Source of the DNA: Actinomadura kijaniata NBRC 14229
GTDB lineage: Bacteria > Actinomycetota > Actinomycetes > Streptosporangiales > Streptosporangiaceae
DNA length: 64,000 nt
Direction of reading: 5' to 3'
Assembly (NCBI RefSeq): GCF_001552175.1
Contig: NZ_BCQR01000002.1
Coordinates: 1-64,000, forward strand
The notes beneath the pieces are model-generated. The model saw only the letters and a list, made by a program, of their open reading frames with translations. It made no database searches and was not told the origin of the DNA. Of this stretch, positions 7,961-16,434 are shown one piece after another (within the stretch, counting starts at the first letter, position 1; the number at the start of each line of letters is the position of its first letter). Made by a program: the position numbers and the translations under genes.

Positions 7961-9753
7961 ACCCCGTCACCCGAGACGCCTGGGCCGAGGCGGGCCGCCG
8001 GCTGCTGGTCAAGGCCGTCGAGGAGTTCGCCTACGAGGAGCTGCTGGTCCCCGAGCCGGATCCGGCGGGTGGCGCCGACGCCTACCGGCTGGACTTCGGC
8101 GACGGCGTCCGCTGGACCTTCCGCGCCGCCCGCGGGACCTTCGGCACCTGGCGGCTCGCCGGGCCGCCCGCGCGCCACCCCGACCCGGGCGACGGCGAGG
8201 CGGGCCCCGAACGGTTCCTGCTCGACGCCCGCGGCGTGCTCGGCTGGGACGGCCCCACCACCGCCGAGGTGCTGCGGGAGCTGACCGCCACGCGGCGCGC
8301 CGACGCCGGGTCCCTCGCCCGCGCCCTGCCCGCCGCCGCCCTGGCCGACCTGGACCACCTCGCCCTGGAGGCCCACCAGGACGGGCATCCCTGCATGCTG
8401 CTCAACAAGGGCCGGCTCGGCTTCTCCGCCTCCGACTCGGCGGCCTACGCGCCCGAGACCGCCGAGGCGGTCCGCCTGGTCTGGGCCGCCGTCCACTCCA
8501 GCCTCGCCGCCTACTCCGGCGTCCCCGGGCTGGACGCCGAGACCCTGCTGAAGGAGGAGCTGGACGAGGAGGTCCGCGAGCGGTTCGCCGCGGCGCTGGC
8601 GGCGGCCTGCGCCGGCGGCCCCCACCGTCCGGCCGACTTCGTCTGGATGCCGGTCCACCCGTTCCACTGGGACGAGGCGGTGGAGACGCTGTTCGCGCCC
8701 TACCTCGCCGAGGGCCGCATCGTGCGGCTCGGCGAGGGCCCCGACCGCTACCGCCCGCTCCAGTCGATCCGCACCCTCGCCAACCTCGACCACCCGCACC
8801 GCCGCAACGTCAAGGTGCCGCTGCTCATCCGCAACACCCTGGTCTGGCGCGGCCTGTCCACCGAGCCCACCTCCGCCGCGCCGGACGTCACCGCCTGGCT
8901 GCACGGCGTCCGCGCGGCCGACCCCTACCTGCGCGACGAGCTGGTCTTCCACCCCCTCGGGGAGGTCGCCGCCGTCGCGGTGGGCCACCCGCTGTACGAG
9001 TCGGTCCGGGACGCCCCCTACCGCTACCACGAGCTGCTCGGCGCCGTCTGGCGCGAGCCCGTGGACGCCCTGCTGGGCGACGGGCGGCGCGCCCGCACCA
9101 TGGCGGCCCTGCTCAAGGTCGGCTCCGACGGCCGCGCCCTGGCCGCCGAGCTGGTCGCGCGCTCCGGGCTGCCCGCCGACCGGTGGCTGGAGGCGTTCCT
9201 GTCGGCCCTGCTGCCCGGCCTGCTGCACTACCTGTACCGGTACGGCGTCGCGTTCTGCCCGCACGGCGAGAACACCGTCGTCCTCTACGACGAGCGGGAC
9301 GTCCCCGTCGGCATCGCCGTCAAGGACTTCGCCGAGGACGTCAACCTGCTGCCCGGCGACCACCCCGAGTACGCCGGCCTGCCCGAACGCGCCGACCGCG
9401 TCCTGCTGCGCTGGCCCGCCCACGAGCTGGCCCACTCCCTGCTCAGCGCGGTCTTCGCGGGGCACTTCCGGTTCTTCGCGCCGCTGGCGGCCGAGCACCT
9501 GGGCGTCCCGGAGGAGGAGTTCTGGGCCATGGTGCGCCGGGAGGTCGAGCGCTACCACGCCCGCTTCCCCGAGCTGGCCGACCGCTTCGCCGGATTCGGG
9601 CTGCTGGCCCCTGAGTTCGACCGGGTCGCCCTCAACCGCGAGCAGCTGCTCGGCGGCGGCTTCCACGACCGCGCCGAACGCGACGAGGGCTTCGACGTCG
9701 TCCACGGCCGCGTCGCCAACCCGCTCGCCACCGCGTTCCCCGAGGAGAAGTGA
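7957..9753 (+). CDS. IucA/IucC-family NIS synthetase (second copy, DesD/AlcC-like)
   Basis: A 598-aa synthetase with the type C signature EAHQDGHPCMLLNKGRLGFS near residue 138 (GHP..NKGR.GF, as in DesD, AlcC and PvsB), plus VWMPVHPFHWDE, SIRTLANLDHP, KVPLLIRNTLVWRGL, CPHGENTVVLYDERDVPVG and KDFAEDVNLL. These bind ATP and the acceptor in the family. Type C enzymes couple N-acyl-N-hydroxy-diamine monocarboxylates or condense a second arm onto a citryl monoamide. Start ATG overlaps the transporter stop (ATGA) and follows AAGGAG. With the first synthetase it gives the two ligation steps expected for a two-armed NIS siderophore. Confidence 0.93.
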   Translation: MNPVTRDAWAEAGRRLLVKAVEEFAYEELLVPEPDPAGGADAYRLDFGDGVRWTFRAARGTFGTWRLAGPPARHPDPGDGEAGPERFLLDARGVLGWDGPTTAEVLRELTATRRADAGSLARALPAAALADLDHLALEAHQDGHPCMLLNKGRLGFSASDSAAYAPETAEAVRLVWAAVHSSLAAYSGVPGLDAETLLKEELDEEVRERFAAALAAACAGGPHRPADFVWMPVHPFHWDEAVETLFAPYLAEGRIVRLGEGPDRYRPLQSIRTLANLDHPHRRNVKVPLLIRNTLVWRGLSTEPTSAAPDVTAWLHGVRAADPYLRDELVFHPLGEVAAVAVGHPLYESVRDAPYRYHELLGAVWREPVDALLGDGRRARTMAALLKVGSDGRALAAELVARSGLPADRWLEAFLSALLPGLLHYLYRYGVAFCPHGENTVVLYDERDVPVGIAVKDFAEDVNLLPGDHPEYAGLPERADRVLLRWPAHELAHSLLSAVFAGHFRFFAPLAAEHLGVPEEEFWAMVRREVERYHARFPELADRFAGFGLLAPEFDRVALNREQLLGGGFHDRAERDEGFDVVHGRVANPLATAFPEEK

Positions 9754-11111
9754 TGTCCGCCCCCTCCTTCGACCATCTGCGCGCCGAGGCCGAGGCCGGC
9801 CGCCTGGAGGAGGTCGTCGTCGCGGTGCCCGACCTCCAGGGACGGCTGCAGGGCAGCCGCCTGTCGGCGCCCTACTTCCTGGACGAGGCCGCCGCCGGCG
9901 GTTTCAACGCCTGCGTCTACCTGCTGGCCACCGACGTGGAGATGGACACCGGCCCCGGCTACGCGATCGACGCCTGGCAGAGCGGGTTCGGCGACTTCGT
10001 GCTGCGCCCCGACCCCGGCACCGTCCGGCTGCCGCCCTGGGACCCGGGCACGGCCGTGGTGCTGGCCGACGCCTCCTGGCCCGACGGGCAGCCGGTGCGG
10101 GTCGCGCCCCGCCGCGTCCTGCGCGAGCAGCTCGACCGGCTCGCCGCCCTCGGCCTGACCGCCCTCGCCGGGACCGAGCTGGAGTTCCTGGTGTTCGGCG
10201 AGTCCTACGCGCAGGCCTGGGAGCACCGCTACCACGGGCTGCGGCCCGCCACCCGGTACAACGTCGACTACTCGTTGCAGGGTCTGGAGGGCGTCGAGCC
10301 GCTGGTGCGGCGCGTCCGCCGCGAGATGACGGCGGCCGGGCTGCGGATGGAGACCGCGCGGGCGGAGGTCCACCCCGGCCAGTACGAGATCGTCTTCCGG
10401 TACGACGAGGCGATGCGGACCTGCGACAACCACGTCTTCTTCAAGAACGGCGTCAAGCAGATCGCCGCCGCCGAGGGCCGCGCGGTCACGTTCATGCCCA
10501 AGTTCGACGAGGGCGAGGGCAACTCCTGCCATGTCCACCTGTCGCTGCGCGGCACCGACGGCGCGGCCGTGCTGGCCGACCCGGCGGCCGGGGACGGCAT
10601 GTCCGACCTCATGCGGCACTTCATCGCCGGGCAGCTTGCGTGCATGGCCGACTTCGCGCTGCTGATGGCCCCCAACGTCAACTCCTACAAGCGGCTGCGC
10701 CCCGGGGCGTTCGCGCCGACCGGCATCGGCTGGGGCCGCGACAACCGCACCTGCCCCGTCCGGGTCGTCGGCGCCGGTCACTCCCTGCGCATCGAGCACC
10801 GGGTGCCCGGCGGCGACGCCAACCCCTACCTGGCGGTGGCCGCGATCATCGCGGCCGGGCTGCACGGCGTCGAGAACGAGCTGCCGCTGCCCGCGCCCCA
10901 CCGGTCCAACGCCCTGGCCGACCCGGCGGTCCCGCGCCTGCCCGGGACCCTCACCGAGGCCCTGCGCCGCTGGGAGAACAGCCCCGTGGCGGGGAAGGTC
11001 TTCGGCGACGACGTGGTCGGGCACATCGCCCAGGCCGCGCGCGCCGAGCTGGAGGCGTTCGAGGGCGCGGTCACCGACTGGGAGCGGGTCCGGGGCTTCG
11101 AGCGGCTGTGA
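9753..11111 (+). CDS. Glutamine-synthetase-family ligase (GlnA4/PuuA-like)
   Basis: A 452-aa class I GS-fold enzyme that begins on the last base of the NIS stop (TGATG; GAGGAG upstream). Key segments are AGTELEFLVF (metal-binding Glu), PGQYEIVF, the CHVHLSLRG metal-His segment, APNVNSYKRLRPGAFAP, WGRDNRTCPVRV and EHRVPGGDANPYL. The pattern matches gamma-glutamylpolyamine synthetase and GlnA4-type ligases, not the assimilatory GlnA with its adenylylation site. Such enzymes ligate glutamate to an amine using ATP. Co-translation with the NIS genes suggests it modifies a diamine or the siderophore, or removes toxic diamine; neither is shown. It is the last gene of the operon. Confidence 0.85.
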   Translation: MSAPSFDHLRAEAEAGRLEEVVVAVPDLQGRLQGSRLSAPYFLDEAAAGGFNACVYLLATDVEMDTGPGYAIDAWQSGFGDFVLRPDPGTVRLPPWDPGTAVVLADASWPDGQPVRVAPRRVLREQLDRLAALGLTALAGTELEFLVFGESYAQAWEHRYHGLRPATRYNVDYSLQGLEGVEPLVRRVRREMTAAGLRMETARAEVHPGQYEIVFRYDEAMRTCDNHVFFKNGVKQIAAAEGRAVTFMPKFDEGEGNSCHVHLSLRGTDGAAVLADPAAGDGMSDLMRHFIAGQLACMADFALLMAPNVNSYKRLRPGAFAPTGIGWGRDNRTCPVRVVGAGHSLRIEHRVPGGDANPYLAVAAIIAAGLHGVENELPLPAPHRSNALADPAVPRLPGTLTEALRRWENSPVAGKVFGDDVVGHIAQAARAELEAFEGAVTDWERVRGFERL

Positions 11112-11161
11112 GGCGGGCCCGGAGGACGAGGGTGGCGGAAAGAAGGCGGCGGAAAGAAAAG

Positions 11162-11196
11162 GGTGCGGGAGCCGTCCCCCCGGCGACCCCCGCACC
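11162..11196 (+). terminator. Hairpin terminator after the NIS operon
   Basis: An 8-bp perfect outer stem (GGTGCGGG / CCCGCACC) encloses an inner GCCG / CGGC stem with a short C-rich loop. It lies 51 bp after the last operon stop. There is no T-run, as is usual in high-GC actinomycetes. Confidence 0.65.
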
Positions 11197-11320
11197 TTGA
11201 CGCCGTGTTGGCGACGTCACCGGTGTCAACGCAGGCAGTAGGGGGTTTGTTCCAGTTGGCGCGGTTTTTACCCGGGCCCGTCGCCGCGCGGCGTCCGGGC
11301 GGGCCGCGTCACCGGCCGTG

Positions 11321-11737
11321 TCACCGGCCGAGGCGGGCCAGCGCGGCCCCGAACAGGCCCCGCGCCGAGGCCGCCAGGAGCGTGGCCCAGTCGAAGTGGT
11401 CCCGCCAGAGGGTGATCTCGCCGTCGTGGACCTCGAAGGTGCCGCAGACCCAGAACTCCGCGCGCCAGGGGCCCGCGACCAGGACGTCGGTGCGCTCGGT
11501 CAGCACGACCGGGCCGTCGGCGGCGATGTGGTGGACGCGGGCCTCGAAGCCGGTGCCGTAGCGGGCCATCGCGCGCAGCGTCCGTTCCACCGCCTCGCGG
11601 CCCCGGGCCGGAGGGAGGGGCACGTTCTGGTAGACGATCTGAGGGGCCGTGAAGGACAGCGCGTGGTCGACGTCCAGGGCCTCCAGCGCTCGGAGGAAGT
11701 CGGTGACGGCCTGGATCTCGGTGGGTGCGTCGGTCAT
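11321..11737 (-). CDS. Limonene-1,2-epoxide hydrolase-like / SnoaL-like protein
   Basis: A 138-aa NTF2-fold protein. The N-terminus (TEIQAVTDFLRALEALDVD) is the usual helix, and the conserved GTFEVHDGEITLWRDHFD end matches the limonene-epoxide-hydrolase catalytic family, where Asp-Arg-Asp residues activate water. The GEITLWRD segment carries an Arg and an Asp in the expected place; the rest of the triad is not certain. It could equally be a ketosteroid-isomerase-like protein of unknown substrate. It is transcribed divergently from the SARP regulator with a 67-bp gap, so the regulator may control it. Confidence 0.75.
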   Translation of the reverse strand: MTDAPTEIQAVTDFLRALEALDVDHALSFTAPQIVYQNVPLPPARGREAVERTLRAMARYGTGFEARVHHIAADGPVVLTERTDVLVAGPWRAEFWVCGTFEVHDGEITLWRDHFDWATLLAASARGLFGAALARLGR

Positions 11738-11804
11738 GCCTTCGCACGCTAACCCCCCATCCGCGCCTCGTACACCGTGCCGGGCCATACGGAAGAATCG
11801 GGCC

Positions 11805-14800
11805 ATGCGGTTCGGCATTCTGGGGCCCGTGGAAGCGCGCCGCGGGGACGACGTCATCGCGGTGGGCGGCCCGCGGGTGCGGGCGCTGCTGGCGTTGCTG
11901 CTGCTCGACGCCGGGCGGCTCGTCCCCGTCGAGCGGCTCATCGACGGGCTGTACGGGCAGGAGCCGCCGGCCGGGGCCGCCAACGCCCTGCAGTCGCAGG
12001 TGTCGCGGCTGCGGCGGGGGCTCGGGGACGCCGGGCTCGTGGAGGGGCACGCGGCCGGGTACCGGCTGGCCGTCGAACGCGACGACGTCGACGTCCACCG
12101 GTTCGAGCGGCTGGCCCGGGAGGGGCGCGAGGCCCTGTCGAAGGGGGCGCCGGGGCAGGCGGCCGCGCTGCTGCGGGAGGCGCTGGAGCTGTGGCGCGGG
12201 CCGGTGATGGCCGATCTGGCGGCTCCGTTCGCGGCCGCGCGGGCGACCCGGCTGGAGGAGGCGCGGGCCGCGGTCGTCGAGGACCTCGCCGAGGCGTCGC
12301 TGGCGATCGGGCGGCACCCGGAGGTGCTGGGCGCGTTGCGGGGGCTCGTCGCCGAGCACCCGCTGCGGGAGCGCGCCCGCGGGCTGCTGATGCGGGCCCT
12401 GTACCTGGACGGGCGGCAGGCCGAGGCGCTGGCCGTCTACGAGGACGCGCGCGCGGCGCTGGCCGAGGAGCTCGGCGCCGATCCGTCGCCGGAGCTGGCC
12501 GCGGTCCATCTGGCGGTGCTGCGGGGCGAGGTCGCCGCCGCTCCCCCGGCGTCGGTGCGGTCCCACCTGCCCGCGCAGCTCACCAGCTTCGTCGGGCGCG
12601 AGGAGGAGCTGCGGCGCGTGGGGGCGCTGCTGTCGGAGGGGCGCCTGGTGACGCTGCTGGGGCCGGGCGGGGCCGGCAAGACCCGGCTGGCCGTGGAGGC
12701 CGGGCAGCGCGAGCCCGGCGAGGTCTGCTTCGTCGATCTGGCGCAGGTCGGCGACGGGCGCGACCTCCCGCAGGCGGTGCTGGGCGCGCTCGGGCTGCGC
12801 GAGCACGGGATCCGGGACGGGGCCCCGCAGGGCGACCCGGTGGAACGGCTGGTGTCGGCGCTGGCCGACCGCGCCCTGCTGGTCATCCTGGACAACTGCG
12901 AGCACGTCGTGGCCGACGCGGCGCGGCTGGCGCACCGGCTGCTCAGCGCGTGCCCGGCGCTGCGGGTGCTGGCGACCAGCCGGGAGGCGCTGGGGATCAC
13001 CGGGGAGCGGCTGTGGCCGCTGCCGCCGCTGCCGCTGCCCCCGGCCGGGACGGCGGCGGAGGACGTGCTCGGCTACCCGGCGGTGCGGCTGTTCGCCGAC
13101 CGGGCGGAGGCGGTGCGCCCCGACTTCGCGGTCACCGCGGGCAACGTCGGGGCGGTGCTGCGGATCTGCGGCGCGCTCGACGGGCTGCCGCTGGCCATCG
13201 AGCTGGCGGCGGCGCGGCTGCGGTCGCTGCCGGTCGAGGAGGTCGCGGCGCGGCTGGACGACCGGTTCCGGCTGCTGTCGCGGGGGAACCGGGCCGCCGC
13301 GCCCCGGCACCAGACGCTGCGCGCGGTGGTCGAGTGGAGCTGGGACCTGCTGGACGAGGACGAACGGGCCCTCGCGCGGCGGCTGACGGTGTTCTCCGGC
13401 GGGTTCACCGCGGAGGCCGCCGCGCGGGTGTGCGGGCTGTCCGGCTTCGCGCTGGACGACCTGCTGGCCGGGCTCGTGGACAAGTCGTTCGTGCAGGTGG
13501 ACGGGGTCCGGTACCGGATGCTGGAGACGGTGCGGGCGTTCGGCCTGGAGCGGCTGGCCGAGGCCGGTGAGCGGGAGCGGTTCCGGCGGGCGCACGCGGC
13601 GTTCTTCCTGGACCTCGCCGAGACCGCCGACCCCCGGCTGCGCTCGGCCGGGCAGCTCGACTGGCTGGCGCGGCTGGCCGCCGAGCACGGCAACCTGCGG
13701 GCCGCGCTGCGGTGGGCGGTGGCGGCCGATCCGGGGACCGGGCTGCGGCTGATGGCGGCCGCCTCGTGGTACATGTGGCTGCGCGGGCGGCGCGGCGAGC
13801 TCGGCGGCCCGGCGGCCGAGCTGCTGGCGGCGGTCGGGCCCGTGCCGCCGGAGGGGCTGGCCGAGGAGTACGTGACGTGCGTGGTGAACGCGCGCGCCAC
13901 CGGCGCGCTGGGCGCGGACGGCGCGGCGCACCTGCGGGCGGCCGAGACGGTCATGGCGACGATGCGGGGCGTGCCCCGGCGGCCGGGCTGCCTGGTGCTG
14001 TGGGCGATGGTCAACCCGCTGCCCGCCGCCGACGACGTCGCCGAGCGGCGTTCCCACCTGCTGATGTCGGAGGACCCGTGGCTGCGCGCGCTGGACGCCT
14101 TCAGCATGGGCTACCAGATCCTGTTCGCCGGGGAGACCGAGCCTGCCGAGCCGCTGTTCGAGCGGGCCACCGTGATCTTCCGGGCGCTCGGCGACCGGTG
14201 GGGCATCGCCAACACGCTGGACGCCCAGTCCCAGCTGGCCGAGCTGCGGGGTGAGGTGGAGCGCTCGCTGACCCTGCTGGCGGAGGCCCTGGAGCTGGTC
14301 GAGGAGCTGGACGCGCGGGAGGACCAGAGCGACCTGCTGGTCCGGCGCGGCGACCTGCTGCTGCGCGGCGGCGACCTCGACGCGGCCGGGCGCGACTACG
14401 AGCGGGCGGCCGAGCTCGCCGCGCGGGCCGGCGCGCAGCCGAAGGCGATGACCGCCCGGCACGGCCTCGCCGAGATCGCGCGGCTGCGCGGCGACACGGC
14501 GACGGCGCGCCGCCTGTACGAGGAGGTCCTGGCGGCGCCGATCGCCGAGTGGGGCTGGAGCGGCGGGACGCCGGTGCGCGCGCACGCCGGGCTGGGCTGG
14601 CTGGCGCTGGCGGAGGGCGACCCGGAGCGGGCCAGGGGCCTGTTCCGGCGGGCGCTCGACGGGACCGGCGGGACCGGCGGGACCACGGTCGCCTCGCCGG
14701 GAGGCGACGCGGCGCTGGGGATGGCCGCGGTCGCCCTCGCCGAGGGACGGCCGGAGCGGGCGGCGGTGCTGCTGGGGGCGGAGCGGACGCTGCGCACCAT

Positions 14801-14942
14801 CGGACGGCTGCTGTCCCCCGACACCGTCCGCGTCGCCGCGGCCGTGCGGGAGGCGCTCGGGGACGCCGCCTACGAGAAGGCGTTCGCCCGGGGAGCGGCG
14901 ATGACGCGCGAGGAGGCGGCGGACGCGGTGCTGACGGCGTGA
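11805..14942 (+). CDS. SARP/AfsR-family transcriptional regulator with ATPase and TPR-like regions
   Basis: A 1045-aa regulator. Residues 1-95 form an OmpR-type winged helix (MRFGILGPVEARRGDD, typical SARP start). Residues about 95-245 are the BTAD domain, ending AEELGADPSPELAAVH. An NB-ARC-like ATPase follows, with P-loop LLGPGGAGKTRL near residue 286, the LLVILDNCEHV Walker B segment and LATSREALGI. The C-terminal half is rich in helical repeats of TPR type. The architecture is that of AfsR-like activators of secondary metabolism. It sits right after the NIS operon but faces its own divergent promoter region, and its target cannot be read from the sequence. Confidence 0.88.
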   Translation: MRFGILGPVEARRGDDVIAVGGPRVRALLALLLLDAGRLVPVERLIDGLYGQEPPAGAANALQSQVSRLRRGLGDAGLVEGHAAGYRLAVERDDVDVHRFERLAREGREALSKGAPGQAAALLREALELWRGPVMADLAAPFAAARATRLEEARAAVVEDLAEASLAIGRHPEVLGALRGLVAEHPLRERARGLLMRALYLDGRQAEALAVYEDARAALAEELGADPSPELAAVHLAVLRGEVAAAPPASVRSHLPAQLTSFVGREEELRRVGALLSEGRLVTLLGPGGAGKTRLAVEAGQREPGEVCFVDLAQVGDGRDLPQAVLGALGLREHGIRDGAPQGDPVERLVSALADRALLVILDNCEHVVADAARLAHRLLSACPALRVLATSREALGITGERLWPLPPLPLPPAGTAAEDVLGYPAVRLFADRAEAVRPDFAVTAGNVGAVLRICGALDGLPLAIELAAARLRSLPVEEVAARLDDRFRLLSRGNRAAAPRHQTLRAVVEWSWDLLDEDERALARRLTVFSGGFTAEAAARVCGLSGFALDDLLAGLVDKSFVQVDGVRYRMLETVRAFGLERLAEAGERERFRRAHAAFFLDLAETADPRLRSAGQLDWLARLAAEHGNLRAALRWAVAADPGTGLRLMAAASWYMWLRGRRGELGGPAAELLAAVGPVPPEGLAEEYVTCVVNARATGALGADGAAHLRAAETVMATMRGVPRRPGCLVLWAMVNPLPAADDVAERRSHLLMSEDPWLRALDAFSMGYQILFAGETEPAEPLFERATVIFRALGDRWGIANTLDAQSQLAELRGEVERSLTLLAEALELVEELDAREDQSDLLVRRGDLLLRGGDLDAAGRDYERAAELAARAGAQPKAMTARHGLAEIARLRGDTATARRLYEEVLAAPIAEWGWSGGTPVRAHAGLGWLALAEGDPERARGLFRRALDGTGGTGGTTVASPGGDAALGMAAVALAEGRPERAAVLLGAERTLRTIGRLLSPDTVRVAAAVREALGDAAYEKAFARGAAMTREEAADAVLTA

Positions 14943-15289
14943 CCGAGGACGGCGACCAAGAGCGGTGACCGCCCCGCGCCGCCAACGCCGCCCGCGTGAA
15001 CACCGCGCTCGTCTCCCTCGCGCAAGCGGGACGTCTCCGCGGCACGCGCGTCGACCGTGTCGCCGCCCGCCCTCGTTGCGACGCGCCGCACCGGGCCGTC
15101 CCGCGCCGCACCGGGCCGTCCCGCGCCTGACCGCCGTCCCGCGCCCGGTGGCCGGATCGGGCCTCGGCGGGCGCCGCTGACCTCCCGCGCCATGACCGTT
15201 CCATCCGTTTCGTGTTGTTCGGTGGGGAATCCCTCTGGCGAAAAGTGATATCACTTTGCTAGATTGATGCCATACCCCAAGGAGGGCTC
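14943..15289. other. Intergenic region with a 20-bp tandem repeat and a promoter/operator at its right end
   Basis: These 347 bases contain no convincing gene. Bases 15082-15121 hold two exact head-to-tail copies of a 20-bp unit, CGCGCCGCACCGGGCCGTCC, followed by a partial third copy. The right end is distinctly AT-richer and carries the 16-bp palindrome and likely -10 element described separately. Confidence 0.6.
15242..15257. promoter_or_regulatory. Perfect 16-bp palindromic operator AAAGTGATATCACTTT
   Basis: The sequence equals its own reverse complement over all 16 bases and lies in an AT-rich patch 32 bp before the SPFH start. TAGATT at 15260-15265 could be the -10 box, which would place the palindrome over the -35 region, as expected for a repressor site. 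The RHH protein encoded in the same operon is a possible ligand (inference). Confidence 0.7.
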
Positions 15290-16210
15290 ATGACAGAGCT
15301 GAACACGGAGGTCGCGCCGGTGGAGATGCCGCGACCGCAGATCGTGGAGCGTCCGGCGCGCAACGTCAGCGGCTGGCCGATGCTGGGACTGGCGCTGCTG
15401 TTGGTGCCGGGAGGGGTCGCGCTGTTCCTCTGGGGGATCTCCGCCGGGGGCGGCGCGGCGGTCGCCGGGGTCGTCGGCGGGGTGCTGCTGTTCCTGGCCG
15501 GGCTGGTGGTCGGCGCGGGGCTGACGCCGGTCGCGCCGAACCAGGCCCGCGTGCTCCAGGTGCTCGGCCGCTACACCGGGACGGTCCGCGAGGACGGCCT
15601 GCGCTGGGTCAACCCGATCACCGAGCGGCGGCGGATCTCGACCCGGATCCGCAACCACGAGACCGGGCTGGCCAAGGTCAACGATCTGGACGGCAACCCG
15701 ATCGAGATCTCGGCGGTGGTGGTGTGGCAGGTCGAGGACACCGCGCGGGCGGTGTTCGAGGTCGACGACTTCGTGGAGTTCGTGGCGTTCCAGACCGAGG
15801 CCGCGGTGCGGCACATCGCCGGGAGCTTCCCCTACGACGCCGCCGACCGGACCTCGCTGCGCGACAACGCCGACGAGATCACCGGGATGATGTCGCGGGA
15901 GCTGTCGCTGCGCGTCGAGTCGGCCGGAGTGAAGATCATCGAGTCGCGGATCACGCGGCTGGCGTACGCTCCGGAGATCGCGCAGGCGATGCTGCGACGG
16001 CAGCAGGCCGGGGCCGTGGTCGCCGCCCGCAAGCAGATCGTGGACGGCGCGGTCGGCATGGTCCAGCAGGCCCTGGCCAGGCTGGAGGAGGACGACGTGG
16101 TCGAACTGGACGAGGAGCGCAAGGCCGCCATGGTCAGCAACCTGCTGGTGGTGCTGTGCGCCGACCGCGACGCGCAGCCGGTGGTGAACACCGGTTCGCT
16201 GTACCAGTGA
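15290..16210 (+). CDS. SPFH/band 7 membrane protein
   Basis: A 306-aa protein with one hydrophobic hairpin-like region (about residues 25-75: MLGLALLLVPGGVALFLWG and following) and then an SPFH/prohibitin-type domain: VAPNQARVLQVLGRY, DGLRWVNPI, TRIRNHETGLAKVNDLDGNP, VVWQVEDTARAVFEVDDF, SLRVESAGVKIIESRITRL. SPFH proteins scaffold membrane microdomains. It is preceded by AAGGAGG and by a palindromic operator. Its GTG-overlapping partner is a small RHH protein, followed 3 bp later by a GPP34 gene. The biochemical role in this operon is not established. Confidence 0.88.
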   Translation: MTELNTEVAPVEMPRPQIVERPARNVSGWPMLGLALLLVPGGVALFLWGISAGGGAAVAGVVGGVLLFLAGLVVGAGLTPVAPNQARVLQVLGRYTGTVREDGLRWVNPITERRRISTRIRNHETGLAKVNDLDGNPIEISAVVVWQVEDTARAVFEVDDFVEFVAFQTEAAVRHIAGSFPYDAADRTSLRDNADEITGMMSRELSLRVESAGVKIIESRITRLAYAPEIAQAMLRRQQAGAVVAARKQIVDGAVGMVQQALARLEEDDVVELDEERKAAMVSNLLVVLCADRDAQPVVNTGSLYQ

Positions 16211-16431
16211 GCCGCGAGCGCAAGAAGATCCTGCTGCGGCTCGACCCGGCCGTGCACGACGCGCTGGCCCGTTGGGCCGGGGACGAGCTGCGCAGCACCA
16301 ACGCGCAGATCGAGTTCCTGCTGCGGCGGGCGCTGGCCGACGCGGGACGGATGCCCGGCGACGCCGGGCGGATGCGGCGGCCCGGCCGCCCGCCCAAGAA
16401 CGACGATCCGGACGAGACCCCCGAGGAATAG
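16207..16431 (+). CDS. Small Arc/MetJ-type ribbon-helix-helix protein
   Basis: A 74-aa basic protein beginning with GTG that overlaps the SPFH stop (GTGA). The stretch KKILLRLDPAVHDALARWA, followed by TNAQIEFLLRRAL, matches the beta-alpha-alpha pattern of Arc-like DNA-binding proteins; the C-terminal tail is charged and Pro-rich. This type often autoregulates its operon, so it may bind the palindrome at 15242. That is inference. Confidence 0.75.
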   Translation: MSRERKKILLRLDPAVHDALARWAGDELRSTNAQIEFLLRRALADAGRMPGDAGRMRRPGRPPKNDDPDETPEE

Positions 16432-16434
16432 GTC

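Noticed and set aside
11112..11320. A possible iron-responsive (DmdR/IdeR) box near the end of the siderophore operon
   Set aside because: No TTAGG-type inverted repeat is present; the operon promoter must lie upstream of the window. Only a terminator is supported here.
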